The notes: generated by a model from the sequence alone, not told the origin. A DNA stretch of 64,000 bases from Agrobacterium tumefaciens (GCF_009649785.1 NZ_WJOK01000009.1:1-64000); one strand, 5' to 3'; shown: positions 46,891-56,879, counted from the stretch's first letter. Made by a program: numbers and translations.

Positions 46891-48452
46891 GTGACGCTCT
46901 GTCGCAATATGCGGGCAGGACGGTCATCGTCGGCAGCGGTATTGCCGGCCTGATGGCAGCATTGACGCTCGCACCGCAACCGGTCCTGCTTCTGACCCGC
47001 GGCGCGCTCGGTGGCGAAACGTCCAGCGCCTGGGCGCAGGGCGGCATTGCCGCAAGCCTTGGCGCTGACGACAGCACTGCACTGCATCTTGCCGATACGC
47101 TCGCCGCAGGCGACGGCCTCTGTGACGCGGCTATGGCAGCAGATATCGTCTCCACCGCCCCCGCCGTCATCGATGCCCTGGAACGAGCCGGAGTTCGTTT
47201 CGATCGCGATGCACAAGGCAGGCTCGTTTTCGGGCTGGAAGCCGCCCATGGCCGCCGGCGCATCCTGCATGCCGAAGGTGACGGCTCGGGTGCGGCCATT
47301 GTGAGGGCTCTTGCAGCCGCCGTTCTCAACACGCCGTCCATCGCAGTCCTGGAAGGTGCGGAGGTGCGCCGGCTGCTGACAGAGGGCGGGGCCATAACCG
47401 GTCTCATCTGCGCCGGGCAAAAGGGCAGCTTTGTTCTGCCGGCCACAAACGTCATTCTTGCAACCGGTGGCCTCGGCGGGCTGTATGAGGCCACCACCAA
47501 TCCCCCCGGCAATTTCGGACAGGGGATCATGCTCGCCGCGCGCGCCGGAGCCATCCTCACTGATATGGAATTCGTCCAGTTCCACCCAACGGCGCTTTCC
47601 TCTCCCCGGCGGCCGCTGGCTCTGGTCAGCGAGGCGGTGCGGGGCGAAGGTGCCGTTCTTCTCAATGAAAGCGGCGAACGTTTCATGGCGACCGTTCCGG
47701 GTGCAGAACTTGCCTCCCGCGATATTGTCGCCCGCGCCATCGACCGGGAAATCCTGCGCGGCGGCAAAGTCTTTCTCGATGCCCGCAAGGCGATCGGCAG
47801 CGGTTTTTCGGCGCGTTTCCCGTCAATCGACCTGCTATGCCGCGAGGCTGGTATAGACCCCGCCCGCGAACTCGTGCCCGTCCGTCCCGCCGTGCACTAC
47901 CACATGGGCGGCGTCGCCACGGATGGTAATGGCCGTAGTTCCGTGCCGGGCCTATGGGTTGCGGGCGAAACCGCCTGCACCGGTCTTCACGGGGCTAACC
48001 GGCTGGCCAGCAACTCCCTGCTGGAGGCGGCTGCCATGGGCATGCGTGCGGCAAAAGATATTGCCGCCCGACCGGCATCAAAACGGGTGACAGCTGTCAC
48101 GCCATTCGCAACGCCTGTTCTTTCGGCAGCAGACCCGTCTATCGTCCGGCCCATCGTCTCCCGCCATCTCGGCATCGCCAGACATGAAGCGGGGTTGATC
48201 AGCGCGATCAGCGAACTTCTCCCACTGGCCGAACAGAACGGCCCGGCATCCGATCCCGCCATCGTCGGGCTCGCAATCGCCGTCTTCGCCGCCTTGCGAA
48301 GAGAATCGCGCGGGGCCCATTTCCGCAACGACTTCTCGGAAAAGGACGCGACCGCCACAAGGCGCAGGCTTTGCCTGTCCGATGTCATCGCCATTGCCCA
48401 TGACCTCTCATCGTCCAATCTTTTTTCTTCCAGCATTGCGCGGAGCGCCTGA
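46887..48452 (+). CDS. nadB: L-aspartate oxidase
   Basis: A 521-residue FAD enzyme making iminoaspartate from aspartate. [13 protein letters not shown] near residue 15 is the FAD motif, [14 protein letters not shown] near 48 and [45 protein letters not shown] near 345 are the succinate dehydrogenase/aspartate oxidase signatures. The catalytic arginine-containing region [14 protein letters not shown] is present. The gene overlaps nadA by four bases and almost touches nadC. Confidence 0.95.
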   Translation: MSDALSQYAGRTVIVGSGIAGLMAALTLAPQPVLLLTRGALGGETSSAWAQGGIAASLGADDSTALHLADTLAAGDGLCDAAMAADIVSTAPAVIDALERAGVRFDRDAQGRLVFGLEAAHGRRRILHAEGDGSGAAIVRALAAAVLNTPSIAVLEGAEVRRLLTEGGAITGLICAGQKGSFVLPATNVILATGGLGGLYEATTNPPGNFGQGIMLAARAGAILTDMEFVQFHPTALSSPRRPLALVSEAVRGEGAVLLNESGERFMATVPGAELASRDIVARAIDREILRGGKVFLDARKAIGSGFSARFPSIDLLCREAGIDPARELVPVRPAVHYHMGGVATDGNGRSSVPGLWVAGETACTGLHGANRLASNSLLEAAAMGMRAAKDIAARPASKRVTAVTPFATPVLSAADPSIVRPIVSRHLGIARHEAGLISAISELLPLAEQNGPASDPAIVGLAIAVFAALRRESRGAHFRNDFSEKDATATRRRLCLSDVIAIAHDLSSSNLFSSSIARSA

Positions 48453-48453
48453 C

Positions 48454-49311
48454 ATGACCCTCACCCCTCTGCCACGCATTATCGTGGAGCCGCTTGTCCG
48501 CAACGCCCTTCTGGAAGACCTGGGTCTGGCGGGCGACATCACGTCCGCCGCAGTCATCCCCGCTGATCATCGCTCAGTCGTCGTCATGGCGGCGCGTGAA
48601 CCGGGTGTCATCGCAGGTCTTGATGCCGCAGAACTGGCTTTCCAGTTGGTGGACCCGACAATCGTGATGAGGCGGCAGGTGCAGGATGGCGCGGCGGTCG
48701 CTCCGGGCGATATTATCGCGACGATCGAGGGTCCCTCGCGCGGTCTTTTGACGGCGGAGCGCACCGCCCTTAATTTTCTCGGCCATCTCTCAGGCATCGC
48801 GTCCGTCACCGCTACAATTGCTGCCGCCATCTCCGGCACCAGAGCCTCGGTTGCCTGCACCCGCAAAACGACGCCGGGCCTCAGGGCGCTGGAAAAATAT
48901 GCCGTGCGCGCCGGCGGCGGCATGAACCACCGTTTTGCCCTTTATGATGCTGTTCTCATCAAGGACAACCACATCGCCGTAGCCGGCGGCGTGCGTGACG
49001 CTATCCGCAGCGCCAAGGCGGGTGTCGGACATCTGGTCAAGATTGAGGTGGAGGTCGATACGCTCTTGCAATTGCGCGAAGCGATGGAGGAAGGGGTCGA
49101 CGCGGTTCTACTCGACAACATGCCGCCGGAACAGCTGCGCGAGGCGGTGCAGATCGTCGCCGGACGCGCCATCACCGAGGCCTCCGGACGCATCACCCCT
49201 CAAACCGCAGCAGCCATTGCAGCAACCGGCATCGATCTCATCTCCGTCGGCTGGCTGACCCACAGCGCGCCGGTTCTGGATATCGGGCTGGACTTTCAAA
49301 GCCAAAGCTGA
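48454..49311 (+). CDS. nadC: Quinolinate phosphoribosyltransferase (carboxylating)
   Basis: A 285-residue enzyme converting quinolinate and PRPP to nicotinate mononucleotide. Blocks are LLEDLGLAGDITS, ERTALNFLGHLSGIASVT, TRKTTPGLRALEKYAVRAGGGMNHRFALYDAVLIKDNHI and the end ISVGWLTHSAPVLDIGLDF, all diagnostic. The ATG at 48454 lies one base after the nadB stop; the longer frame starting at 48382 would overlap nadB. With nadA and nadB it completes the aspartate-to-NAMN route. Confidence 0.95.
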   Translation: MTLTPLPRIIVEPLVRNALLEDLGLAGDITSAAVIPADHRSVVVMAAREPGVIAGLDAAELAFQLVDPTIVMRRQVQDGAAVAPGDIIATIEGPSRGLLTAERTALNFLGHLSGIASVTATIAAAISGTRASVACTRKTTPGLRALEKYAVRAGGGMNHRFALYDAVLIKDNHIAVAGGVRDAIRSAKAGVGHLVKIEVEVDTLLQLREAMEEGVDAVLLDNMPPEQLREAVQIVAGRAITEASGRITPQTAAAIAATGIDLISVGWLTHSAPVLDIGLDFQSQS

Positions 49312-49446
49312 CGAAAGCAAGGAGACCGGAACAAAATCCTCGATTGGCCGTTAATTCCCTGCCTGGGGTCAAGAGGCGGGGGGATCAGTGCGCGCAAAAG
49401 CCTGTCCATATGCCTGCGGACCTCTCTCACAAAGGAAAGGCCTGTT

Positions 49447-49698
49447 ATGGAAGACGCACAAATCGGCTGGATTGCAGCAATCATCATCGGCGGCGTAGCC
49501 GGTTGGCTTGCCGAACAGTTCATGAAAAGCAACATGGGTCTTTTCATGAACATAATTCTCGGCATCGTTGGCGCCATCGTCGCCAATTTCCTGCTTGGGC
49601 TTGTGGGCATTTCGCTCGGAGGCTGGATTGGATACCTTATCGCCGGTTTCATCGGCGCATGCATTCTCATTGCCATCGGGCGCGCATTTCGCCGATAG
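49447..49698 (+). CDS. GlsB/YeaQ/YmgE family stress-response membrane protein
   Basis: An 83-residue protein almost entirely hydrophobic with glycine-rich helices (IGWIAAIIIGGVAGWLAEQFM, GLFMNIILGIVGAIVANFLLGLVG, GWIGYLIAGFIGACILIAIGRAF). This is the transglycosylase-associated protein family, induced in stress. AGGAAAGG lies upstream of the ATG. It is followed closely by a DUF3597 gene and a small protein, probably one transcript ending at the terminator near 50400. Confidence 0.9.
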   Translation: MEDAQIGWIAAIIIGGVAGWLAEQFMKSNMGLFMNIILGIVGAIVANFLLGLVGISLGGWIGYLIAGFIGACILIAIGRAFRR

Positions 49699-49710
49699 AG
49701 GGAGGACACA

Positions 49711-50130
49711 ATGAGCTTTTTCGACAAGATCAAGAACGCGATTTTTGGCAAGGCAGAGGCTGCACCGCAGACTTCGGCGCCAGCTGGCGCGCCCACGACA
49801 GGCGCAAGCCCGGCCGCTCCGGCTCAGCCAGCAGCACCAGCACCGACAGCCGCTGCTCCGGCATCCACCGGCAGCGTCGATGTCGCCTCCATTCTGGACG
49901 CGGCGGTCAAGCAGAACGGGCAGAAACTCGACTGGAAACATTCGATCGTCGATCTTCTGAAAGCGCTCGATCTGGACAGCAGCCTAACCGCTCGCAAGGA
50001 ACTGGCAAGCGAACTCGGCTATACCGGTGATACCTCGGACTCAGCCACAATGAACATCTGGTTGCACAAGGCTGTCATCAAGAAGCTGTCTGAAAACGGC
50101 GGCAAGGTTCCGGCAGAACTTCTGCATTGA
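49711..50130 (+). CDS. DUF3597 domain protein
   Basis: A 139-residue protein with an Ala/Pro/Thr-rich linker (residues about 14-50) and a conserved C-terminal domain (VDVASILDAAVKQNGQKLDWKHSIVDLLKALDLDSSLTARKELASELGY, ending LSENGGKVPAELLH). This is the DUF3597 family, found near stress genes. Function unknown. GGGAGGA precedes the ATG at 8 bases; spacing to the YeaQ-type gene is 12 bases. Confidence 0.88.
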   Translation: MSFFDKIKNAIFGKAEAAPQTSAPAGAPTTGASPAAPAQPAAPAPTAAAPASTGSVDVASILDAAVKQNGQKLDWKHSIVDLLKALDLDSSLTARKELASELGYTGDTSDSATMNIWLHKAVIKKLSENGGKVPAELLH

Positions 50131-50152
50131 ACCAGTGACCGGGAGAACCGCG

Positions 50153-50341
50153 ATGGACGACTATTCAAACTTGCGAGAGCAGATCGGCCAGGACCTCGAC
50201 ACCCTGCACAGGACAGAGAATCCGAAATCGATTTTCGAGATTGCCGACGACTATCTTCTGGGAAACCCAAATCTCAAGAGAGCGCTGGTCGAAGACATCA
50301 TCAAGGAAGAAGCGGACAAGCGCGGCATCGCGATCCACTGA
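50153..50341 (+). CDS. Small conserved protein, 62 aa
   Basis: Starts MDDYSNLREQIGQDLDTLHRTENP and ends with ALVEDIIKEEADKRGIAIH; soluble, acidic, helical. GGGAG lies 7 bases before the ATG at 50153, favouring it over an in-frame ATG at 50135. It is the last gene of the stress group, 22 bases after the DUF3597 gene. Function unknown. Confidence 0.6.
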   Translation: MDDYSNLREQIGQDLDTLHRTENPKSIFEIADDYLLGNPNLKRALVEDIIKEEADKRGIAIH

Positions 50342-50375
50342 AACCGCGCGTGTCAATCGCGGCGATTTCTACAAG

Positions 50376-50410
50376 AAGGGCGGCATCCAGATAGGACGCC
50401 GCCCTTTTTT
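50376..50410 (+). terminator. Intrinsic terminator of the stress-gene group
   Basis: AAGGGCGGC (50376-50384) pairs with GCCGCCCTT (50398-50406) and runs into TTTTTT. It separates this unit from the convergent cyd operon and may also work for cydX from the other side. Confidence 0.85.
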
Positions 50411-50428
50411 GCCCCGTGCCCCGAAGCG

Positions 50429-50551
50429 TTATTTTTCCGGCTTGGCCCCGGCCTTTCTGGCGTTTTCTTCCATCAGCTCATACCACATGGCGTTCATGAC
50501 GGCGAAAATAGCGGCGAGAGGCAGGCCGAGCAGCCAGGCGAAATACCACAT
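50429..50551 (-). CDS. cydX: Cytochrome bd oxidase small subunit
   Basis: A 40-residue single-helix protein beginning MWYFAWLLGLPLAAIF, with the Trp-Tyr-containing helix and NAMWYELMEENARK tail characteristic of CydX/YbgT. It binds the CydAB oxidase at the membrane and stabilises the haem site. AAGGAG lies 7 bases before the ATG. It follows cydB by 27 bases and ends the operon. Confidence 0.93.
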   Translation of the reverse strand: MWYFAWLLGLPLAAIFAVMNAMWYELMEENARKAGAKPEK

Positions 50552-50578
50552 GTTCGATCTCCTTGTATTTGTTCGATA

Positions 50579-51736
50579 TTAATAAGCGTGGCCGCTGTCT
50601 TCACGGATCGCCTTTTCATCCACCTTGCCCCACAGCACGCGATAGACCCATGAGGTGTAAGCGACGATGATGGGGATGAAAATGAGGGCGACGACCAGCA
50701 TGATGAACAGCGTCATATGGCTCGACGATGCGTCCCAGACCGTCAGGCTCGATTTCGGATCGATCGAAGAGGGCAGGATGAAGGGAAACATCGTCAGACC
50801 GACCGTCGAGATGATGCCGAATATGGCAAGCGAACTGGAAAGCAGCGCCAGCACCTCACGCCCGCCCCTTAACAACAGGAAGGCGACGAGCGGGAAGGCA
50901 AGACCGAGCGCCGGTGCCAGCATCATCCATGGATGGGCCGCGTAATTCGCAAACCAGACGCCGCTTGCAACCTCGACCGTCTTTGACAACGGATTGGACG
51001 GACCGTCGGTCACAACTTCCGAGGTGAAGCGATACCCGTCGATACCGAGCCACAACAATACGCCACCAAGCGCAAAGAGAACTGTGGTGGCAAGTGCTGC
51101 AATGCTGCCGAAACTGCGGGCACGCGCAGCGACCGGCCCTTCGGTCTTCAGCACCAGCCAGGCCGCACCATGCATCACCAGCATGCAAACGGAAACGAGG
51201 CCGCAAAGGATTGCGTAAGGGTTGAGAAGCTCGAACAAAGTCGTGCCGTCGTAAAAAATCCTGAGGTCATCGTTGAAGCGGAAGGGTACGCCCTGCAGCA
51301 CATTGCCGATCGCCACACCGAAAATCAGGGCGGGAACAAAGCCACCGACAAACAGCGCCCAATCCCAGGTATTGCGCCATGTCGTACTCTCGCGCTTGGA
51401 GCGGTATTTGAACCCCACCGGCCGCAGGATCAGCGCAAATAGTGTGGCGAACATCGCCAGGTAAAAACCTGAAAACGACACCGCATAAAGCGGCGGCCAC
51501 GCGGCGAAGATGGCGCCGCCACCAAGGATGAGCCAGACCTGATTGCCTTCCCATACCGGGCCGATGGAATTGATGACGACACGCCGCTCGAGATCCGTTT
51601 TCGCGACGAAAGGCAGCAGCGCGCCCGTGCCAAGATCGAAACCGCCGGTCACGGCAAAACCGATCAGCACCACGCCAAGCAGCAGCCACCAGATGACGCG
51701 GAGGACTTCGTAGTCGATGAGTTGATGCAATATCAT
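50579..51736 (-). CDS. cydB: Cytochrome bd ubiquinol oxidase subunit II
   Basis: A 385-residue membrane protein with about eight to nine helices. LRVIWWLLLGVVLIGFAVTGGFDLGTGALLPFVAKTDLERRVVINSIGPVWEGNQVWLILGGGAIFAAWPPLYAVSF at the N-terminus is the cydB signature. It pairs with CydA to reduce oxygen to water with ubiquinol. The end YTSWVYRVLWGKVDEKAI is also family-typical. The start lies 6 bases after the cydA stop. Confidence 0.95.
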   Translation of the reverse strand: MILHQLIDYEVLRVIWWLLLGVVLIGFAVTGGFDLGTGALLPFVAKTDLERRVVINSIGPVWEGNQVWLILGGGAIFAAWPPLYAVSFSGFYLAMFATLFALILRPVGFKYRSKRESTTWRNTWDWALFVGGFVPALIFGVAIGNVLQGVPFRFNDDLRIFYDGTTLFELLNPYAILCGLVSVCMLVMHGAAWLVLKTEGPVAARARSFGSIAALATTVLFALGGVLLWLGIDGYRFTSEVVTDGPSNPLSKTVEVASGVWFANYAAHPWMMLAPALGLAFPLVAFLLLRGGREVLALLSSSLAIFGIISTVGLTMFPFILPSSIDPKSSLTVWDASSSHMTLFIMLVVALIFIPIIVAYTSWVYRVLWGKVDEKAIREDSGHAY

Positions 51737-51742
51737 GATCGT

Positions 51743-53320
51743 TTACTCCGCAGCGACGAGTTTTTCAGGAACGAGCGGCGCTTCCGGCTCGTGATCCGGA
51801 TCCGGCCCCTTGCGGATCGCCTTCAGCATCAGCCCCATTTCGACGATGAACAGCACCGTATAGATGGCGATGAAGCAGAGAAGCGTAATCAGAACCGTTG
51901 AAGCGCTGAGGCTGGAGACGGCGGCGGCCGTCGGCAGCACGCCTTCGATGATCCATGGCTGACGGCCGAATTCCGCGACCACCCAGCCCATTTCCGCAGC
52001 AATCCACGGCAGCGGAATGGCGAAGACGGCCACCTTCAGCAAGAACGGATAGTGATCCAGCCGGCGGCGGGCGGAGAGATAAAAGAAGGTTGCCGTCAAC
52101 AGGATGAAGAATATGCCGAGACCGACCATGATGCGGAACGCCCAGAACAGCGTCGGCACATGCGGGATGGTATCGGCGGCGGCCTTGGCAATCTGCTCCT
52201 CCGTCGCCTGGCGCGGATCGTCGACATAACGTTTCAGCAACAGGGCGTAACCAAGCTCGTGGCCGAGCTCCGCAAAGGTGCCACGCACCTCTTCGGGCAG
52301 TTCCGCGCCCTTGCCGGTGGCACGTATCTGCATCAGCGCATCATAGGCCTTGATGCCATCGCGGATGCGGGTCTTTGCGAGTTCCACCAGATCGTTGATA
52401 CCGGGGATTTCCGTGTCCAGCGAGCGCGTGCCGATAAGGCCCATCACCCACGGAATTTTCACGGCGAAATGCGTCTCCCGGGCTTCCTGATCAGGAAAAC
52501 CGATGGCAGTAAAGGGGGCGGGTGCTGGTTCCGTTTCCCACATGGCTTCGATCGAGGCGAGCTTCATCTTCTGGTGTTCGGTCGAAAGATAACCGCTTTC
52601 ATCACCCAGCACGACGACCGACAGTGCAGCAGCCAGGCCGAAAGAAGCTGCAACCGTCATAGACCGCTTGGCGAGATCGACATGGCGGCCTTTCAGCACG
52701 TACCAGGCGGAAACGCCGAGCACGAAGATGGAGGCAGTGACATAACCCGCAGAAACCGTGTGCACGAACTTCGCCTGGGCGACCGGGTTCATCAGCACCG
52801 CGAAGAAATCCGTCACCTCCATGCGCATGGTCTGGGGGTTGAAAGCCGATCCCGTCGGGTTCTGCATCCAGCCATTGGCGATCAATATCCACAACGCCGA
52901 GAAGTTCGAGCCGATCGCCACGCACCATGTTGCGATGAGATGGCCGAGCTTGGACAGCTTGTCCCAGCCGAAAAAGAACAGACCGACAAAGGTGGCTTCC
53001 AGAAAGAAAGCCATCATCCCTTCGATCGCCAGCGGCGCACCGAAGATATCGCCGACATAGTGGCTGTAATAACTCCAGTTCATGCCGAACTGGAATTCCA
53101 TGACGATGCCGGTGGAAACACCAAGCACGAAGTTGATGCCGAACAATGTACCCCAGAATTTCGTCATCTGCCGCCAGATGGTGCGGCCGGTCATGACATA
53201 GACCGTTTCCATGATGGCGATCACCACGGACAGTCCGATCGTCAGGGGAACGAATAGAAAGTGATATAAAGCGGTAACAGCGAATTGCAGGCGCGATAGC
53301 GCCACGATGTCGAGTTCCAT
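51743..53320 (-). CDS. cydA: Cytochrome bd ubiquinol oxidase subunit I
   Basis: A 525-residue oxidase subunit holding haems b558, b595 and d. MELDIVALSRLQFAVTALYHFLFVPLTIGLSV contains the haem-ligand histidine, and MEFQFGMNWSYYSHYVGDIFGAPLAIEG is typical. The quinol-binding loop includes a GRQPWIIEGVLPT segment. The ATG at 53320 has AGGTGGGG upstream; a longer open frame at the N-terminus is unlikely. An FNR-like box at 53441-53454, inside cydC, lies about 127 bases upstream of the start. Confidence 0.95.
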   Translation of the reverse strand: MELDIVALSRLQFAVTALYHFLFVPLTIGLSVVIAIMETVYVMTGRTIWRQMTKFWGTLFGINFVLGVSTGIVMEFQFGMNWSYYSHYVGDIFGAPLAIEGMMAFFLEATFVGLFFFGWDKLSKLGHLIATWCVAIGSNFSALWILIANGWMQNPTGSAFNPQTMRMEVTDFFAVLMNPVAQAKFVHTVSAGYVTASIFVLGVSAWYVLKGRHVDLAKRSMTVAASFGLAAALSVVVLGDESGYLSTEHQKMKLASIEAMWETEPAPAPFTAIGFPDQEARETHFAVKIPWVMGLIGTRSLDTEIPGINDLVELAKTRIRDGIKAYDALMQIRATGKGAELPEEVRGTFAELGHELGYALLLKRYVDDPRQATEEQIAKAAADTIPHVPTLFWAFRIMVGLGIFFILLTATFFYLSARRRLDHYPFLLKVAVFAIPLPWIAAEMGWVVAEFGRQPWIIEGVLPTAAAVSSLSASTVLITLLCFIAIYTVLFIVEMGLMLKAIRKGPDPDHEPEAPLVPEKLVAAE

Positions 53321-53389
53321 GTTTTTACCCCACCTTTCAGGAAAGGCCGGCCTTCTGTTACGAAACGGCGCCGGCCCTGAAAAAATCAC

Positions 53390-55081
53390 TCAGTCCGGAC
53401 GCAATGTTTGCAGCATTACGTCGTATTCCGGGGTGCCGCTTTGACATTGATCAAGTTGGCGCCCCTCTCTCAGCACGATGATGCGATCGGCAAATTCCGC
53501 CTCACGGCGATTGTGGGTTATCATCACGACAGTCTTGCCTTCCGCCCTCGCAAACAGCCGGCCGAGCACGTCACGGGCGGTTTCGCCGTCCAGCCCTTCC
53601 GTCACCTCGTCGAGAAGCCAGAGTGGTTTGTCGCGTAGAAGGAAACGGGCAAGGGCGAGCCGTCGTGACTGACCGCCGGAGAGACCCTGCCCCGCCTCGC
53701 CAAGTCTCGTATCCAGCCCTGCGGCGAGGGTTTTGACATGCTCGCCAAGGCCTGCCGATTGAAGGGCATCCCACAGTTCACGCTCGGTCGCGGCAGGTTT
53801 TGCCAGCCTCAGATTATCAGCGATGCTGTCTCGGAAAAGCTGACTTCTCTGCGTCATGAGCGAGCAAGGCAAAGCGCTGACCCTGCCCGCCGCCGGTTGC
53901 ACTTCACCAGCCAGAAGCTGGATGAGGCTGGTCTTGCCCGCACCGCTCGGGCCGATAATCGCAATCGTCTCTCCGGCGGCGATTGCAAGGTTGATATTCG
54001 TCAGGACAGGATTTTCGTTCCCATCCCGCTCCAGCCGCACACCATCAAGCTCAGCCACCAGGCCCATGGCAGGCACGCGTGGACAGTTGGCGGCTGCTTC
54101 AGCGGAAAGACGCGGCGCAATGCGTCTTGCCGAAAAAAGCGTGCGCCCGAGTTCCATTGCACCACGGCGCAGCGCCGTGAAGGGCTCCAGCGCGGCGAAA
54201 CAGACGAGCAGGCCGAGGGCGGCAGTCGGCGCGGTCACAACGCCCTGCTCCGCAAGCCAGGCCATGCCGAGGAGAGCCGCACTCAAAAGAACCGCCGCTG
54301 AGATGCCGAATGAAAAACCGGCATTGGTTTCGATCCGGTTCAAGCTGTCATCGCAGGCGAGCAGATAATTGTCGGCCCGTTCGATCGCCGCAACCTGCGC
54401 GGAGAGACGGGCAGTCGTGAGCAATTCCACCTGCCCGTTGACCAAGTCCGCCGTGCGGGCACGAAGCGCTTCAAGCCCGATTGCCCGGCGACGCGCAAAT
54501 TTTTCCGCCGTCAACGCCGAGCGCACTGAAATGCCAAGACCCGCCGCAATGAGGAAGAGGGCCGCCAGAACGCCCGCAAGCGGATTGAGGAGGGCAAGTC
54601 CGATGCCTGTTGCGATTGCGGCGAGGATTGCGACGACGGCGGGTACCAGCACGCGCAGATAAAGCGAATCCAGCGCGTCGATATCCGCAGTCAGCCGGTT
54701 CAGCAGGCGGGCGGGCCTCGCCTCCAGATGTTTCGCCGCCTGCGGTGCGGCAAAGCCACGAAACAGCTTTTCGCGAAGCGCTGCAAGCACGGACAGCGTC
54801 GCCTCATGGGTGGTCATGCGTTCGCCATAACGGGCAGCGGTGCGTGACAACGCCAGCAGCCGGATGGCCGCCGATGGCGCAAAGACATCGAAAGCATAGG
54901 CCGTCGCGGGGACCAGACCGGCAATCGCGGTCGCAGTAATGAACCAGCCGGAAACGCCGAGAAGGCCTATACCCGCCAGCACCGTGGTTGCTGCCAGAAC
55001 CGCGCCAACGAGCAGCATGCCGCGACGTGCCGACCAGAACAGGGAAATAACAGGTTTCAATATGGCAAAACGCGCGATCAT
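53390..55081 (-). CDS. cydC: Cysteine/glutathione ABC exporter subunit CydC
   Basis: A 563-residue half-transporter: six membrane helices in residues about 1-310, then a nucleotide-binding domain with Walker A GPSGAGKT, the signature GLSGGQSRRLALARFL and Walker B LWLLDEVTEGLDG. With CydD it exports thiols to the periplasm, which is needed for cytochrome bd assembly. Its start overlaps the cydD stop by four bases. Confidence 0.94.
   Translation of the reverse strand: MIARFAILKPVISLFWSARRGMLLVGAVLAATTVLAGIGLLGVSGWFITATAIAGLVPATAYAFDVFAPSAAIRLLALSRTAARYGERMTTHEATLSVLAALREKLFRGFAAPQAAKHLEARPARLLNRLTADIDALDSLYLRVLVPAVVAILAAIATGIGLALLNPLAGVLAALFLIAAGLGISVRSALTAEKFARRRAIGLEALRARTADLVNGQVELLTTARLSAQVAAIERADNYLLACDDSLNRIETNAGFSFGISAAVLLSAALLGMAWLAEQGVVTAPTAALGLLVCFAALEPFTALRRGAMELGRTLFSARRIAPRLSAEAAANCPRVPAMGLVAELDGVRLERDGNENPVLTNINLAIAAGETIAIIGPSGAGKTSLIQLLAGEVQPAAGRVSALPCSLMTQRSQLFRDSIADNLRLAKPAATERELWDALQSAGLGEHVKTLAAGLDTRLGEAGQGLSGGQSRRLALARFLLRDKPLWLLDEVTEGLDGETARDVLGRLFARAEGKTVVMITHNRREAEFADRIIVLREGRQLDQCQSGTPEYDVMLQTLRPD
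53441..53454. promoter_or_regulatory. FNR/FixK-type box inside cydC, upstream of cydA
   Basis: TTGACATTGATCAA matches the FNR/FixK consensus TTGAT-N4-ATCAA at nine of ten positions. It is within cydC coding sequence about 127 bases upstream of cydA. A TAATGC -10-like element lies at the spacing expected for FNR class II promoters (start near 53406). This could give oxygen-responsive cydABX transcription separate from the upstream operon promoter. It may be a chance match in coding DNA. Confidence 0.45.
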
Positions 55082-56862
55082 GACTGCCCCCTCGAATGGA
55101 TCGTCGTCATATTCACGACCCTGTCCATGCGCGCGGCGAGCACAGGATCATGGGTTGCGACGATCAATGTCCTGCCTTTTGCGAGTTGCAGCAGGTTTTC
55201 GGTGACGAGCGCAGCCGTCTCCCGGTCAAGATGCGCTGTCGGTTCATCGACCAGCACAAGCTGCGTCGCCGGATCGGCAAAAGCACGCGCAATGGCGAGG
55301 CGCACCGCCTCCCCGCCCGAAATACCGTAGCCGCCGTCTCCTATAGGCAGATGCCGGCGTGCTTTCGACAATGCATCCAGCCCGGTGCAGCGCAGCGTCT
55401 CATCGACCATGCCTTCGCTGACACCGGCGCGGCCAAAGCGAATGTTCGCCTTCAGGGAACCGGCAAAAAAGAACGGCTTCTGGCTGACCCAGCCGATTGT
55501 CTTGCGCAGTCCATCGGCAGTCGCATGACCAAGCGTTACGCCCCCGATCTCTATTGTACCGCCGTCAGCCTCGGCCAAGCCGGCAATCAAGGAGAGTACA
55601 GTGGATTTACCACAACCGGAAGGCCCAAGAATCGCAACTGTCTCGCCTGACTGGACCGTAAGATTTAGATTCCGAATGACAGGCGGAGCATTCGGATAGG
55701 CGAAGGAGAGATTAGCCAACTCCACCAGACCGGGCGTCGGAAAAGGGGCCATTGCGACCTCCTTACCCTCACCCACGATGGCTTTGCCAGCCCGCGTCAA
55801 TGTGTCGAGCGCCCCCAGCGCCGCCTCGCCGGCTGCGCGGTCGTGCCAGACGGCGGACAACTCCCGCAGCGGTTCGAAAAAGGCAGGCGCCAGAAGCAGG
55901 ATGAACAGCCCCTCCGCAAGTGTCAGCTTCTCGCCCCACGCGCCGAAATCGAGAAAGCCGAGCAGATGGAAACCGATATAAACGGCTGTCATGGCAACGC
56001 CGAGGGCAGCGAAAAGCTCCAGCACCGCCGAGGACAGAAAGGCGATCCGCAGGACAGCCATCGTCCGCTTCTTGAGGTTCTCTGCGTCCGTGCGCAGGCG
56101 TCCAGCGGTCAGATCAACGGCTTCCAGTGCGCGGATCGTTTCCAGGCCACGCAGGCGATCGAGCAGGAAAGCATTCATGTTGCCGGTCTCGGCCAGCTGC
56201 TTTTCACTGGCAGCCTTCGCCTGCCAGCCGATCAGCGCCATGAAAAGCGGGATAGTGGGCATGGAAAGCAACAGAACAAGCGCCGCAATCCAGGTAAATG
56301 GCAGGATTGCCAGCACGAAAACCAAGGGGACAATGGTAGCTTTCATCCGCGCAGGCTGGAACCTGGAAAGATAAGGTACCAGCGCTTCGGCTGCCTCTGC
56401 GATAACGCTTGCCGCCTCGCCGGAGGCCGTACGCGCCAGATCAAGCGGCGACACCTCCGCAACGGCATGAAGCGCTTGCAGCCGCCGCCGCGAAAGGGCG
56501 GCACGCGCGGCGCGAAACGACAGTCTCGCAGCAACTTTTTCCAGCCATGCCTTGAGGAGACCGAGAATGAGAACAGCCACGGCCGCCGGCAGGATCGCCG
56601 TCATCGGCGCACCGTCGGCAATATTTCCGACCGAAAATGCAAGCAAACCCGCCTGGGGCAACCAGAGCAGAGCCGGCAGGACATGCAGCAGGGCGACCGA
56701 TCTTCCTACCGCGGGTGCCTTCGCGATTTCCGCCATACCGACACCCTTGTCATTGGTGGATTTACCGAAGAAGCGCCGCCGCGCCTTATCGGGAGAAACC
56801 GCCGCTGGAACTGGACAGTCTGCATCATCGCCATTGGCGGATTGCCGGATTTCTGCGGACAT
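55078..56862 (-). CDS. cydD: Cysteine/glutathione ABC exporter subunit CydD
   Basis: A half-transporter of about 594 residues with six helices followed by the nucleotide-binding domain: Walker A GPSGCGKST, the degenerate signature YGISGGEAVRLAIARAF and Walker B LVLVDEPTAHLD. It pairs with CydC. The start is uncertain: an ATG at 56862 is used here, but a GTG at 56868 is better placed behind the AGGAG that overlaps the upstream regulator's stop, and a GTG at 56883 is also in frame. Confidence 0.9.
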   Translation of the reverse strand: MSAEIRQSANGDDADCPVPAAVSPDKARRRFFGKSTNDKGVGMAEIAKAPAVGRSVALLHVLPALLWLPQAGLLAFSVGNIADGAPMTAILPAAVAVLILGLLKAWLEKVAARLSFRAARAALSRRRLQALHAVAEVSPLDLARTASGEAASVIAEAAEALVPYLSRFQPARMKATIVPLVFVLAILPFTWIAALVLLLSMPTIPLFMALIGWQAKAASEKQLAETGNMNAFLLDRLRGLETIRALEAVDLTAGRLRTDAENLKKRTMAVLRIAFLSSAVLELFAALGVAMTAVYIGFHLLGFLDFGAWGEKLTLAEGLFILLLAPAFFEPLRELSAVWHDRAAGEAALGALDTLTRAGKAIVGEGKEVAMAPFPTPGLVELANLSFAYPNAPPVIRNLNLTVQSGETVAILGPSGCGKSTVLSLIAGLAEADGGTIEIGGVTLGHATADGLRKTIGWVSQKPFFFAGSLKANIRFGRAGVSEGMVDETLRCTGLDALSKARRHLPIGDGGYGISGGEAVRLAIARAFADPATQLVLVDEPTAHLDRETAALVTENLLQLAKGRTLIVATHDPVLAARMDRVVNMTTIHSRGQS

Positions 56863-56879
56863 GCTCACGGACGATCTCC

